64,000 bases of DNA from Escarpia spicata (taxonomy: Eukaryota; Annelida; Polychaeta; Sabellida; Siboglinidae), in the NCBI GenBank assembly GCA_963995525.1, contig OZ023210.1:6408238-6472237 (forward strand), written 5' to 3'. Positions 50,401 through 62,109 of this stretch are shown here, piece by piece. The notes below the pieces were generated by a model, which saw only the letters and a list, made by a program, of their open reading frames with translations, had not been told where the DNA came from and did not search any database. Position 1 is the stretch's first letter, and the number at the start of each line of letters is the position of its first letter. The translations under genes and the position numbers were made by a program.

Positions 50401-52239
50401 AGAGTGATGTCGTCATGTTTATGTATCGAAGATGTCTTATTTTATTATTTTACAAGGTAACACATTTATGTCGTGTTTTCAACTTTTCGCATGTAGCAAT
50501 AATGCAAGTGAACGTGTTAACTTACATGGCGTGTATTAAGACGATAGTTGTCTACGGAAGATGTATAATTCGACAATGTTCTGATTAACGCTTTTAATCT
50601 CGTCCTTCCAGGTATGTTGTCGTGTCGCTGACGGATTGGAAATAGCTGGTAGAGGCAGGAACAACTGGTTGGTCGTTTGTGGCGCTGCTATCTGCAGTTG
50701 CGCATTTAATGCCCATCGGTTTGCATGCACAGGGCTTACTTTCTGGCGCCCATGTCTTCTAATATCGAGGTAGCGTCGCCCTGTTCATCAACGATGCCTT
50801 TCGCGATAACTCTTTAACTTGTGTTTGGGACAGTTCTCTTTTCTTTGTAATCTTTCACAGATGCTTTTATTAATGTCACGCTGCCAGCTGGCCTTTCTTG
50901 TGTAGGTTCTGTAACATATGCAGCAGGAAAAGTGCGGTTGCATCTTCCTTCGCTTCACTGGTGGTAACGCTGGCGGGTTGGTCCCTGAATCATAGAGTGG
51001 AGGCATTGACGCTGGCGGGTTGGTAGCCGCTGCTAAAGGCGGGAACGTTTAGCTGATCGCAGAGGGCGCTGCTGTCTAGACCAGAAGCTGGGACTCAGGC
51101 TAATTGCATGGGGCACTGTTGTTTGGGTCAGAGTAGAGTCCCTGTTAATGACATCGTCTAGAGTTAATAAAATGAACAGTTGCCAGGTGGGAGGGGATAC
51201 CGTGTCGACACAGGGACAGTGCTACCCTTGTCTCCGTCGCCGTCTGAATATTATCTGCTTCATGGAACACATGGCTCGTTTGGAATGGCACATGCAATTT
51301 CGTAATGTTGCCCTGGCGGCAGAGTTTATACACACATTATATGTTATGTGCCATCAAGAGCATTTAGTAAAATAAATACGTTTGGTATACAACGTTAACA
51401 GACTTTCAGTCTGTGTTCACATACCTCCAAAACAGCCATAGTTGCAGCCATCTTTCATTCCTAGTTCTTTTTGAATGCATCATGCCATATAGGTTTACCA
51501 AAATCTCCGTAACGCCTATATTTGTAACTAATGTCACGTATTAATGTCCTCCAGTGCGCTTGGCAATAGTCATGTGTCAGTCATATTTCCCTCGGAAGGT
51601 ATCTTTCAAATTGGAAATTGAATAATGATCCCCGTATTATTGTCCATATACCTCTCAATAACACATGGTAACAACTATGTTTCAGTCCTGCTGTTTTCTT
51701 GAAACTATCCCATTGTATATATTTATAGTTAGAAATTGACCACCTCTGGCTGTCAAATTTCGGTCAAACATACACATATGGTGCAAGACACGTGTTAGTC
51801 TTAGGACCCTTTGGAGGTATGCTAACATATACATTTGCATGTACATACTCCTTCCAAGTACATATGTCGTCAGCATTTGTTCAGGCCTAGTTCCATTTGA
51901 AGCTATTCTGACTGTTAACTATCTAATTTTTATGACGTATTTGTGCGTGCTGTTAATGGAATACGTGGACTACTGCTCGCACTAGTTTCCGGACAATGTG
52001 AACACATTTTACACGTACGCCATTTTCTAGCTTAGGTGACTGTGTGTTATTAATAGATCTTGAAGACAACTGCTGGAGCTGGTTCCCGGACAAGCCTGAA
52101 CGTGTTTTGAGCATAACACTAATTGGGTAGCCATAATCTTATGTTCATTGCGCAAGTGAAACGTGACATCATTACCGCTGTAGTGTCTCCTAGCGGGTAA
52201 TCCATGTATGAGGTGATGTCTTCTGGTGGGAATAATTAC
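50401..52239. other. Spacer between satellite blocks
   Basis: Non-satellite DNA of about 1.8 kb. It contains a proline-rich and cysteine-bearing minus frame (50788-51060) and a direct repeat of GACGCTGGCGGGTTGGT/AACGCTGGCGGGTTGGT at about 50966 and 51008. The rest is not recognised. Confidence 0.45.
50788..51060 (-). CDS. Possible zinc-finger-like fragment
   Basis: Minus strand: a Pro-rich duplicated linker (ATNPPASMPPLYDSGTNPPA), a basic KRRKM, then HFSCCICYRTYTRKASWQRD, followed by a basic tail to a stop at 50788. The C-x2-C plus aromatic plus RD arrangement resembles a C2H2 finger in which the first His has become Asp. The frame has a stop upstream at about 51048. Could equally be chance; a downstream minus frame at 50536-50730 may or may not be connected. 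Confidence 0.25.
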
Positions 52240-53040
52240 CGTTATTTATATTTATTTTTCGTAGTTTAGTGTGTCATTGCGGTAACTTCGTAACATATTT
52301 AATGTTTCAGCGCGTTAGAGTTGTAGCATTTTCGTATGGTAGTACATTACCAATATAACTTCCTAATATTTAATGAAGAAGACTTGAAATGTTTTCATAG
52401 TTTAATGGGTCAACGCGGTAAATTCTTAATATTGTTAAGGTTTCAGCGCAATAAACTGGTAGTGTTTAGTAATTTAATGCAATACCGAGTAATATCTGAA
52501 TATATTAGCGTTTCAGCGCGGTAACCTTGTATCAGTTTCCTATTTTAGCGCGTCAACGCGGTAACTTCGTAACACTTTTAATTATCGTTTCATCGCATCA
52601 GAGTGGTAACATTTTCATATCGTAGTACATCACCGAGGTAACGTCTTAACATCTTAGCGTTTCAGCGCGGTGACCTTGTATAATTTTCGTATTTTAGTGC
52701 GCCACCGTGTTAACTTCATAATATTTTTAACGTTTCATTGCGTTAGAATGGTAGCATTTTCGTATCTTAGTACATCACAGAGGTTATTTTCTTAACATTT
52801 TAGCGTTTCAATGCGGTAACCTTGTATAATTTTGTGTATTTTAGTGTGTCAACGTGGTAGCTTCGTAACATATTTACCGTTTCATCACATTAGAGTGGTA
52901 ATATTTTTTCGTATCTTAGTATATGAACGTGGTAAGTTACTAACATTTTAGCCTTTCAACGCCTAGATTTGTGACATTGTCATACTTCCACGCGTGAGCG
53001 TCGTAAGTTCTTACCTTTTAAGAGCGTGAGCGTGGTAAAA
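52240..53040 (+). repeat. CpG-bearing satellite, block 2
   Basis: Same family and orientation as 49500-50400 but better conserved. Units alternate between TAGTGCGTCAACGCGGTAAC with CTTCGTAACATTTTTAACG, and AGTACATCACCGAGGTAACG with TCTTAACATTTTAGCGTTTC. Each ~72-bp unit itself seems made of two ~36-bp halves. Confidence 0.85.
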
Positions 53041-53365
53041 ATAATAATGTATAATGCATAATACATAATGTATACTGTTTAAGATCTAAAGTATAACGTG
53101 TAAGATATACTGAATTATGTATAAAGTGTAAGCATAAGGCATAGGGTACTGTGTAAAAGATATAAGGTACAAGGTATAATGTATAGTGTATCAGTTATAA
53201 GTATATGGCATAATGGAGAAGGTATTGTGTATAGTGTGTAGCGTATAAGGTAAAAGATATAGTGTATAATGGGTAAGGTATAAGGTGTAAGGTGTAATAC
53301 ATAAGTTGTACAGTACTGTGATAAAGGTATAATGCATAAGGTATAATGTGTAAATGTTTAACCTG
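53041..53365 (+). repeat. TATAAGGTATAATGTATAGTG-type degenerate tandem array
   Basis: About 320 bp built from variants of GTATAA, GGTGTAA and GCATAA with no fixed period. Open frames on the minus strand (YTLYLTHYTLY-type) are artefacts of the array. Confidence 0.85.
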
Positions 53366-53369
53366 ATGT

Positions 53370-53780
53370 GTTGTGTTTTGCACATCTGCTGAACGTCTGA
53401 TTTTCTGCATGATTGTTTATTGAACGTGTGGACATTCTATCACATTTGTGATTTCTCGAGATCTCTGTCCATTGGACTATTGACTTTGCTGCTTTGTGGG
53501 TATTTAGTATGTCTGTTGAAAATCTGATTTCTTTCTACATGTTTGTCTCTTCAATGCGAGAAAATGTCACCGTTCCACTGGTTCAGCTTCCACCGTTCCA
53601 CCTTCCACCGTTCCATCTTTCATATACGTAGAACGTTGGATTTTTCTAGATATTTGTGTTTAGAAAGTGTCGACTTTGCTTACTTGAGTGGTGTTTCGTC
53701 TTCTATGTATGTTGTTGCGTGTTTCATATATGTAGAACGTTAGATTTGTTGGATGTTTGTGTTTTGAACGTGCTGACTTT
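53370..53780 (+). repeat. Degenerate ~105-bp tandem repeat
   Basis: CATATACGTAGAACGTTGGATTT at 53621 recurs as CATATATGTAGAACGTTAGATTT at 53727, each followed by ATTTGTGTTT/GTTTGTGTTT and then GTCGACTTTG/GCTGACTTTG. Two older copies are suggested at about 53390 and 53510. Short TTCCACCGTTCCACCTTCCACC units sit at 53570-53610. Confidence 0.65.
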
Positions 53781-54145
53781 GGAGCCCTCATGCATACATT
53801 TTAGAGTCATACCCTTATTAATGTCATAGTTTGAACTATTGACCAACCAAAAAGCGCCACCTAGTAACTTTACATGTCAGTATGGGGGCGACCAGTTCGG
53901 ATGAGTAATAAAAAAAAATGCTATGATCGAAAAACGACTATGTCCAAAACATCTAAGGAAAGTCACGTCACATACCTTCATTCCTAGAGGCAGCCACCTG
54001 TTCGTGGTTCACTTGCAATGGGGCGGTCGTATGGTTTCCGAGAAATTCAATATGAGGAGTCGTTTCATTTAGCAGAAATCATATGTATATGAAGAGGCCA
54101 TCTTTCCGGCGGAGCACTTCCTATATTGAAACTTCCGTAATTACA
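53781..54145. other. Unassigned sequence
   Basis: Nothing coding. A possible right terminal inverted repeat (CCAGTTCGGATGA) lies at 53890-53902. Confidence 0.35.
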
Positions 54146-54147
54146 TA

Positions 54148-56050
54148 TAACAAGATTTAACAAGATTTAACAAGATTGCCAGCCAGAGAATTAACTCTAG
54201 GTAGCATGTGGACAAGGAAGCCCTTGGCTTATCGAGAGTCCGACCTTTTTATCTATGTGTATCCCGCCCGTCTGAGGTATGTGTCGATTTTATTTTTAAA
54301 CATATTCACGCTACTAGCACCCACACAATCAGCAGGTAATCTGTTCCATTCATTTACAGTCCTTTGTGAAAATTAAAACTTTCTTATATCCAATCTACTC
54401 TGCTCCTTTGCTAATGCAAGATCATGTCCTCTAGTCCTTCTATCTTTCTTAACTGAGAAAAACATATTTCTATCAATATTTTCATAACCCTTCAATATTT
54501 TAAACACTTCTATCTGATCTCCTCTCAATCTCCTGGTCTCTAGTGTTGTTAAACCGCATTTTTTTAGGCGTATTTCATAACTAAGATCCCTCAGATTTTG
54601 TATCATTTTAGTTGCTCTCCTCTGCACTCTTTCTAGCATATCTATGTCCTTCCTGCGATATGGCCTCCACGCTTGAATACAATATTCTAAATGAGGCCTA
54701 ACTATTGTTTTGTACAGCGGTATTATTAGCTCTTTTTCCTTATACGTTATGTTTCGCCTAATTAATCCAAGGATTTGATTTCCCTTTGAAGCTGCAATTC
54801 CGCACTGCTCTGAAATCTTCATATCAGCACTAACGGTTAACCCTAAGTCCTTTTCTTTTACAGTAGTACTTAGTACAGTACCCCCCATTGTATATTCTAC
54901 CTCTTCGTTCCCATGTCCTATGTGGAGGCATTTACATTTCCCAAAATTGAACATCATTTGCCACTTTTCAGACCATTTGATCAACCTGTCAAGATCATCT
55001 TGTAAATGCTGTCTATCTCCATCACTTTTAATCCTCCTAAACACTTTTGTATCATCCGCAAATTTCAACACCTTGCTTGTTATTTCATCATCCAAATCGT
55101 TGATGTATATTAAGAATAATATAGGACCTAATACTGATCCCTGTGGTACCCCACTCAATACCGATTTCCAGTTTGAAGCCTCCCCATCAACTACTACACG
55201 TTGTCTTCTGTCAATCAGCCATTGTTCTATCCAGTTTATTATACCATTTCCTATGCCATGGGCCTTTAGTTTAAGCAGTAATCTTTGATGTGGTACTTTG
55301 TCAAAAGCTTTTTGAAAATCTAAGTAGACGATATCTACTGGTGATCCCTCATCTACCCACTTAGTGATGTCTTCCAAAAAACATAACATATTTGTTAAGC
55401 ATGACCTCGCTTTAAAAAAACCATGTTGAGATGGGTTTATCAAGTTTTGTTTAACAAGAAAATCCACCATGTGATCTTTAATTAGTCTTTCTAATAATTT
55501 ACAAATCACTGATGTTAAACTCAGTGGTCTATAGTTCTCTGACTTGTTTCTCGAACCTTTTTTGAATAATGGTATAATGTTTGCTTTTTTCCATTCTAAA
55601 GGAACCACTCCCTCTTCTAATGACAAGTTGAAAACTGTTGCAAGTGGTATGCTAATTTGTTCTACAATTTCCAATAGTAGTTTGGGTGGAATACCATCCA
55701 CTCCAGGTGATTTATTCTCCTTCATAGCCCTTATTTTCTTAGCTACCATTTCCGGGGTTACAATTAATTGTCCTAAATAGTCTGAATCTGCCCCCTTGAA
55801 CTTAGCCTCTGGTATTGGCAGTGAACTAATATCTTCCCTGGTAAACACTGAACTAAAGTACGCATTCAGGTCTTCTGCCATTATGAATCCCTCTGATATT
55901 ATATTTCCAGCACTATCTTCTAGAGGACCGACCTTATCTTGAACTTTCTGTTTGCTTCGAACATACGCATAAAAACTCTTGCTGTCATGTTTTATATTAC
56001 TAGCTAATTGTTGTTCATTCTAATTTCAGCTGTAGCTTGGTTAAGTGCTT
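54148..56050 (-). mobile_element. CR1/Jockey-type LINE, 5'-truncated, minus strand
   Basis: Very similar to the copy at 19.9-22.9 kb but truncated in the middle of ORF2 (first recognisable codons ALNQATAEIR at about 56040). The RT is open from about 55980 to 54373: SPGVDGIPPKLL, YLDFQKAFDKVPH, SGVPQGSVLGPILFLIYIND, FADDTKVF near 55070, and LEYCIQAWRPYRRKDID. A single TAA at 54373-54375 (Ser codon TCA in the sister copy) cuts off the last ~55 residues, which are otherwise preserved. The 3' end carries three tandem decamers of TTAAATCTTG at 54150-54180. It retains Ala where the sister copy has its stop. Confidence 0.92.
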
Positions 56051-57440
56051 CTAACGAGAGCGGCCATGCCATCGATACGGTTTAGGGAATTCCCTATGGG
56101 AGGAATCGCGTCATCTAGAAGAAACCACACTATCAGGAAGCGGCCATCTTTAAAAAAATTCACTTCCGTTAATATAAACAATGTGAGCGTTATGAGAGAT
56201 AGGCGACTTCCGGCGCCACCCACCGGACACCAATGTAACTAGTTAGAGTAACGTCATCTACCGTGGATGCCGGATCTTTATTCGTCGACACAAATCCGGG
56301 GAATAGTGGAACCGTAGATGCGGCCATGAGTCAGGTGACTTCAAGTACGACGGCATTTCCGTATCTTCTACTGTATCTTCCTGTAGCAGATTCCATTGCT
56401 ATATATATATTTTTACACATTTTTTCTTTTTGAAATGTTCATTTACACATGTTTTACTTCTCTCAGTTATGATAAGTTTAAAATGCACTAATGGGAGCAT
56501 GCGCGTTATATGCGTTATATATATGATTTTGCCAAAATGGGTTTTTTGTTAATATTAAAATTAGTCTTTTCATGCTGTTTAATTTTATTAATTTAACAAG
56601 CAACATGTTGGTTTAAATATGATCACTACTGAACGTTTGTTTGGAAGTTACTGTCGTATAGAAAATAATTCTTTAAATAATATTTTAAAAATTAAATTAA
56701 ATTAAAACTCTTGTAAATATCTTGGACATGTAATTTCTAATAACTTGTCTGATGAGTCTGACATGCCAGCCAAAGTTCCACTTTTGTATGCCAAGAGTAA
56801 TATGTTACGTCAAAAGTTCCACTTTTGTTCAACAGCTGTAACAAATAAGCTATTTACAGTGTATTTTGGTAATATCTATATGTGTGCGTTGTGGGTGAAC
56901 TTAAGAAAAGTTAAGTTTCAACAATTCATTGTTGCATATAACAACTCTTTCAGGATATTGAACAATTTGCCCATGAGATGTAGCGCTAGCCACATGTTTG
57001 CTACAACTAATGTCAGCTCGGGTAAATGCGTAATCAGAAAGGCTATTTTTACTTAATGAATAGGATTGACATGTCTTTGAGCCCCATTATTTATAGCATT
57101 AAAACTAGCGACGTGTATTGCACTGCGGCACCAGTGGGTCCGGGATTTATATAATTGTTAAACATATTGTTCTTATCGATGTCTGAAATAAATACATTAT
57201 CATTATTATTATTATGTGGAAAGGACAATTTATTGAAATAACATCAGACACCGTCAAGAAAAAAGACTTTGGGCACAGAATTATATATATAAGTGATTTA
57301 TCTGATGGACACACAAATACATAAAAGACGTTGCAGAAACGACCTGGAATAATGTTGTGGGTATGTTTTTGTTTTCGCAAACTGATTTTGACAAGACACG
57401 AATACAACGACTATAAAGTCGAATTGATATTGCGCTGCGA
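56051..57440. other. Unassigned intergenic sequence
   Basis: No gene recognised. AT-rich with ordinary short repeats. Confidence 0.35.
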
Positions 57441-57599
57441 AGGTCATTTCCAAGAAGACAATGCTCTGTTCAGTTGCCTAACCGCATCGGTAATTGTTGC
57501 GTAATACGCACGATGAGCCGCTTTGCCGTGTTGCCAACCTATAATTGCATGTCACCGAAGACTGCCTTATCCGTCATGATAAAAGACACAGCACTATCG

Positions 57600-57667
57600 A
57601 GATTTGTCACAGTTAGTGTAGTCGTTGTTGCTCACAAAGATGTCTTCGGCTGGTGTTCGTATTGCAG
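57600..57667 (+). other. Possible leader exon of GPCR 2
   Basis: ATTGCAG|GTATGTG gives a plausible splice donor, GT at 57668. The preceding TTGTTGCTCACAAAGATG is loosely similar to ATGTTGCTGTCTCCAAAGACG before the donor at 23388. A weak acceptor (TTAGATTCAG) ends at 58078. The inferred intron would be about 410 bp. Weaker evidence than for GPCR 1. Confidence 0.25.
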
Positions 57668-58119
57668 GTATGTGACAACAAGCAATTAAATATGTTGGTT
57701 TTACGTTATGTGTACAGTAATCGACTTGAATAGTTTAGCATGCGCCTTCATTGTTTCGGAAATTAGTTTCACAGTTTGTGCACAGTTACTGGTGATTTTA
57801 TAATGTATTAAAGATTTTAGAGAAATGTCAGAATTAACACTAAATTATGCGAAGAAAATAAACAAAATCGTGGTTACTATTATTTCATATTTGCAGACAA
57901 ACGAGACAACGCCGCAACATTCCACATATGTTTGAATTAACAATATCGTGCAATACGTGTCGAACCGCATCATTATTGTCAGAAAACCACGTATTGACTG
58001 CGTGACCTGGCGCACCTTCTTCGCGAGAAAGATCAACCACACACTCGCACTATTCAAATTGGCATTGCTTAGATTCAGCGGTGCCTTGTGATACTTCCGG
58101 TATCTCAACTACAACAGCC

Positions 58120-59142
58120 ATGATTCCGCATGGAATGGAATGTATTTTGGGCGATTGGAACATTTCGCGAGTCTCGACACTGAAGAATGACTCAACGAAT
58201 AGCGTGACTAATAATGACTACGAAAACAGTAACTATCAAAAACTTGCGTATGTGCTCATCGCAGTGCTTGGCATCGTTGGAAATGGTGTAGTGATCTTTG
58301 TAATTTCGCGTAGTGTAGCGATGCGCCAAAAGTATACGAACATCTTGATCTTAAACCAGAGTAGCCTTGATTTCGTGACGTCAGTGCTAATCTTGATGAT
58401 GAAATTACATAAAATCTCTAGAGATAATTTGTTCGGAATCGGCGGTGAAATTGTGTGTAAATTTTGGATAACTGAATTTCCGTTGTGGAGCATAATGGTA
58501 TCGTCATCCTATAACCTGATGGCGTTGACATTTGAGCGGTATATGGGGATTGTGCATCCAATATTCCACTACACCTCTTTCTCGAGAACAAAGATACTCT
58601 TATTGGCAGGCGCTGCCTGGTGGCCGGGACCGATACTGAATCTCTTCTTCCTAGTGCCGACGTCACGCGTAATCAATGACCACTGTTATACCATGGCTAT
58701 ATACCCTTCCATATCGTGGAAGAAAGCATGCGGAGTGGCTGTGTTCTTACTGGGATATCTACTTCCGATTGCCGTCTTTGTTTTCTGCTACACCAGGATG
58801 TTTGTACGTCTGCGAAGCCAGGTTCATCCGCAGGCGACAAACGTCGCCAACGAAATATCTATTCCGAATGCTCGCGCCAGACGCAACGTTTTGAAAATGT
58901 TGTTGCTCGTCGTCGCTGGGTATCTCCTGTGTAATTCCTTCAACCAGCTAACCTTTCTCGCGTTTAACTTCGGCGCTCCGCTGAACTTCGCCGGCTATTA
59001 TTATAATTTCACCGTCATAGCGATGTTTGCAAACTGTTGCATCAATCCATTCGTCTATGCGTTGCAGTATCGCCCATACCAGAACGAACTGCGGAAAGTA
59101 TTCTGCAAGTGCCATAGCCCTCAAGTAGGTAGCACTTCGTAG
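58120..59142 (+). CDS. Class A (rhodopsin-family) G protein-coupled receptor, orphan
   Basis: An intact 340-residue single-exon receptor, counted from ATG 58120. The frame is open further upstream but has no earlier ATG nearby; a GTG at 58081 is not a likely start. N-glycosylation sequons N14 and N23. Landmarks: VGN in TM1 (N55), NQSSLDF with D84, C113 and C189 for the disulphide, ERY at 139-141, P216 in TM5, NPFVY at 309-313, and helix 8 with CKC (329-331). TM6 reads AGYLLCNSFNQ, again without CWxP, a feature shared with GPCR 1. A plasma-membrane receptor of unknown ligand. Identity to GPCR 1 is strongest in TM2, TM3, the start of TM6 (ARARRN) and TM7 (YNFTVIAM). Confidence 0.93.
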   Translation: MIPHGMECILGDWNISRVSTLKNDSTNSVTNNDYENSNYQKLAYVLIAVLGIVGNGVVIFVISRSVAMRQKYTNILILNQSSLDFVTSVLILMMKLHKISRDNLFGIGGEIVCKFWITEFPLWSIMVSSSYNLMALTFERYMGIVHPIFHYTSFSRTKILLLAGAAWWPGPILNLFFLVPTSRVINDHCYTMAIYPSISWKKACGVAVFLLGYLLPIAVFVFCYTRMFVRLRSQVHPQATNVANEISIPNARARRNVLKMLLLVVAGYLLCNSFNQLTFLAFNFGAPLNFAGYYYNFTVIAMFANCCINPFVYALQYRPYQNELRKVFCKCHSPQVGSTS

Positions 59143-60000
59143 CGATTTAGCAGTGACGTTTAAAAATATTTTCGTAGCAGGAAAATATTCACTCATCGTT
59201 GTGTGACTACTTAGAAAAATCGGTTTGTTGTAATAGCTGAGTTGAGGCGATGTATTGTAAGAGTGTAATATGTGTTGTTCCTGCAGATGATTTTATGGAC
59301 AATTTACAGACTTTGGAACTTTCTGTTTGATTCTGTAATGTGACGGTTGTTTTAATTACTTGTTGTCATTTACCACGTATTAATGTGTATAACACTAATT
59401 CGTTCATGTAACTTGGAAGGCATAGCAATGTTGTATTACCCAGATTGTCATTGTGAAAACAGATGGCAACTGGACAAGGGAGGTTTATGACCAGTAAAAC
59501 ATTATTATATGTCTGTGTAACGCTACCCTTCTGAGATAATTGTCAATTTGTGTTTTAACATAGTTTCCTGCTCACTATACTATCATTAACACAAGGAGCA
59601 AATAATGTTTCCATTCGTGTATAGTTATTTGTGAGTGTTCTTATATGTAATCACTAAAGTGTATTCATTAATGCTACGCAGTGTCGTGCTGTCCTACTTG
59701 TCATGGTTAATATTGTTGGTTTAACAACTGATTTACCGATTGTGTCATTATGTTATTTCACCAACTGATTGATACTGTTTGCACGTCGTAATGAACTGAC
59801 GCCGATATCGTTCATTAAATGGATTGATGTTCTTATCTTTCATGAATTGGCTTTGTTTTGTTGATTCACCAGTTGATCGGTATTGTTAACTCACAAATTG
59901 TTTTATTTGCCTTGCTACGTTCATCAGGATGTCCTGACTAAGCTACCGCCTGACAGTTAATGCAACGTCACTGGCTTATTTACCTCTCCACCTCTCTCAC
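59143..60000. other. Unassigned downstream sequence
   Basis: Presumed 3' UTR and intergenic DNA of GPCR 2. No further gene recognised. Confidence 0.35.
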
Positions 60001-60029
60001 ACAGTGTCTATCTGTATATATAGTTATAC

Positions 60030-60258
60030 ACGTCTGTCTGTCTGTCTGACTATTTGTCACAGTCTGTTTGTCTATCAGTCTGTCTGTCTGTCTGTCTGCC
60101 TGTATGTCTGTCTGTCTGTCTGTATGTTTGTCTGTCTGTCTGTCAGTCCGTCTGTCCGTCTGTCCGTCTGTCCGTCTGTCCGTCTGTCCGTCTTTCTGTA
60201 TGTCTGTGTGTCTGTCTGTGTGTCTGTATGTCTGTCTGTATGTTTGTATGTTTGTCTA

Positions 60259-60307
<49 letters not shown>

Positions 60308-60310
60308 AAA
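60030..60310. repeat. (TCTG)n array with TCCG and TATG variants
   Basis: TCTG units, an internal block of TCTGTCCG at about 60146-60195, TATG/TTTG variants, and a purer block at 60256-60305. Confidence 0.95.
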
Positions 60311-60396
60311 GTATATATGTGTGTCTGTATGTATGTGTCTGTATGTATGTCTCTGTGTCTATATGTTCCTCTGTTTGTATGCGTGACTGTCTGTCG

Positions 60397-60575
<179 letters not shown>

Positions 60576-61345
60576 TAGTGCGCAATTACTGGCACTTAAC
60601 ACAACTTAGTAGTACAGTTAACAACCTGAGTAATTAATATTGGAAATCCAACCGATGTTCCGATACTTTTTCGAAGCCAATTTTTTTTTAATTTGGAACC
60701 ATGACATGACACATTCATGATGCACACGCGTCTCGTGAGACTTTATGAAGAAGATAATTATTTTGTTATATTGAGACGACGAATATCATGTGTAAATGTA
60801 ATAAACGAAACATTTATGCTTCAATAAAGTATTAAGCAGCTGGTTACGGACTATAACATGCAATGCAGTTGCTCTAAATATGACACATGAACATTACTAG
60901 AGCGTAGCAGTTACATTTATTGGCGACGCTGATTGGATTAATGCATTTCAAATTGATTTCATCGTGGTATGTAATATATAATAACAGAGTCATAGTTGTA
61001 TAAACGGGCTTTTAGTTCAGTCCACGTTGAAGGCAGACCGGTTGTTGGACATAAAGATGTACGTGGATCGACGAACAGCGGACCTTTCCTTCAGTGTTAT
61101 GGAGACGTCTTCAGTTCCTTCGTCGTGTCGCCTGACATAAATGTATATCGTATAGTCGTTGGTTCCAAAGAGGTGTGCAATTCATCGAAAGTCGGAAACA
61201 TATTAAATATAATGTGTAAATCAAAACGTCAGACATTCAGGTCTTGTTACAGAGGAATGACTTAAAACGCTTCTCTTAAACGTAGTATGCTATGCGTGGA
61301 ATACATTATATGTTATGCAATTTGTATTACGTAGACATACAACAT
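60576..61345. other. Unassigned sequence
   Basis: No convincing coding sequence. A GTTGTTGGACATAAAGATGTACG stretch near 61040 faintly resembles the leader-like region at 57620; I do not rely on it. Confidence 0.3.
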
Positions 61346-61349
61346 ATAT

Positions 61350-61500
61350 ACCGTAAGACACTCGTAGGCGGACACCTGTCTATAAAGGACACATTTTATA
61401 AGTCTGAAAAGCTAGAGTGGCCTGTACAGTAAGGACAACTGACAGGAAATATCGAAGCAACCATTCACAGACAACATGTTGATGGAAAACAAATAAAGGA
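61350..61500. repeat. Possible DNA-transposon-derived repeat (GGACACCT/GGACAC motifs)
   Basis: TAGGCGGACACCTGTCTATAAAGGACAC followed by GTAAGGACAACTGACAGG recalls repeats built on GCGGACACCT common in invertebrate genomes. Recognition by eye only. Confidence 0.3.
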
Positions 61501-61599
61501 TCACAGACAAATTTTCGCTCCATGCTAGATGTCGTGCACTGATAATTGGTTGCATCTTTCCCCAAAAAACCAGCATGGTGTGTTTACATTATAATGGCT

Positions 61600-61795
61600 G
61601 CACGACTTATATCACCCTGTTAAATATCATGGCTATGAGTCTCGCATAATAAAACGAAACTGTGTATTTATAATAAAGTGTGATTATCATATATTAAAGT
61701 AGCCATAGACCACAACAATTTGCATTGAAAGTAGATTATACATTCTGAATGAGTACACACGAAGGATGACCTTAATGTAACATATCAGACATTAA
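61600..61795 (+). repeat. Duplicated segment shared with 40500-40690
   Basis: Direct match to copy 2 of the segmental duplication. Here it is followed after about 310 bases by the next shared block (62110), versus about 2 kb in copy 2. Confidence 0.75.
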
Positions 61796-62109
61796 GGTGG
61801 TAAAGGTGCCTATGACGTGTTTGTTTTGATTTATAAAAAATTAATAAACGTTTTGAAGATAAACTAACACATTTATCTCATGCAATGCGTGACACATTAA
61901 ACAATAGTCCAGACCATAAAGAATTGATGTTTATGTTGTTTATTTATATTTAAATGCTTTTAAACACAATTAAAATATATCAAAAATCACCCTAAAATAA
62001 CATTTTATTTCATTTTGAGAAACTCCATGAAAGAAAAATGTGTATGTTTGTAAGTACAAATATGTTATTGACATTCGTACGGGTTTTTTTTGTAAACAAA
62101 TGCATATAA

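Noticed and set aside
53191..53410. Tyr/Leu/Thr-rich minus-strand frames
   Set aside because: Arise from the TATAAGGTATAATG-type tandem array.
58081..58119. GTG start of GPCR 2, adding 13 residues
   Set aside because: Animal genes rarely start at GTG, and an ATG with N-glycosylation sites following lies at 58120.
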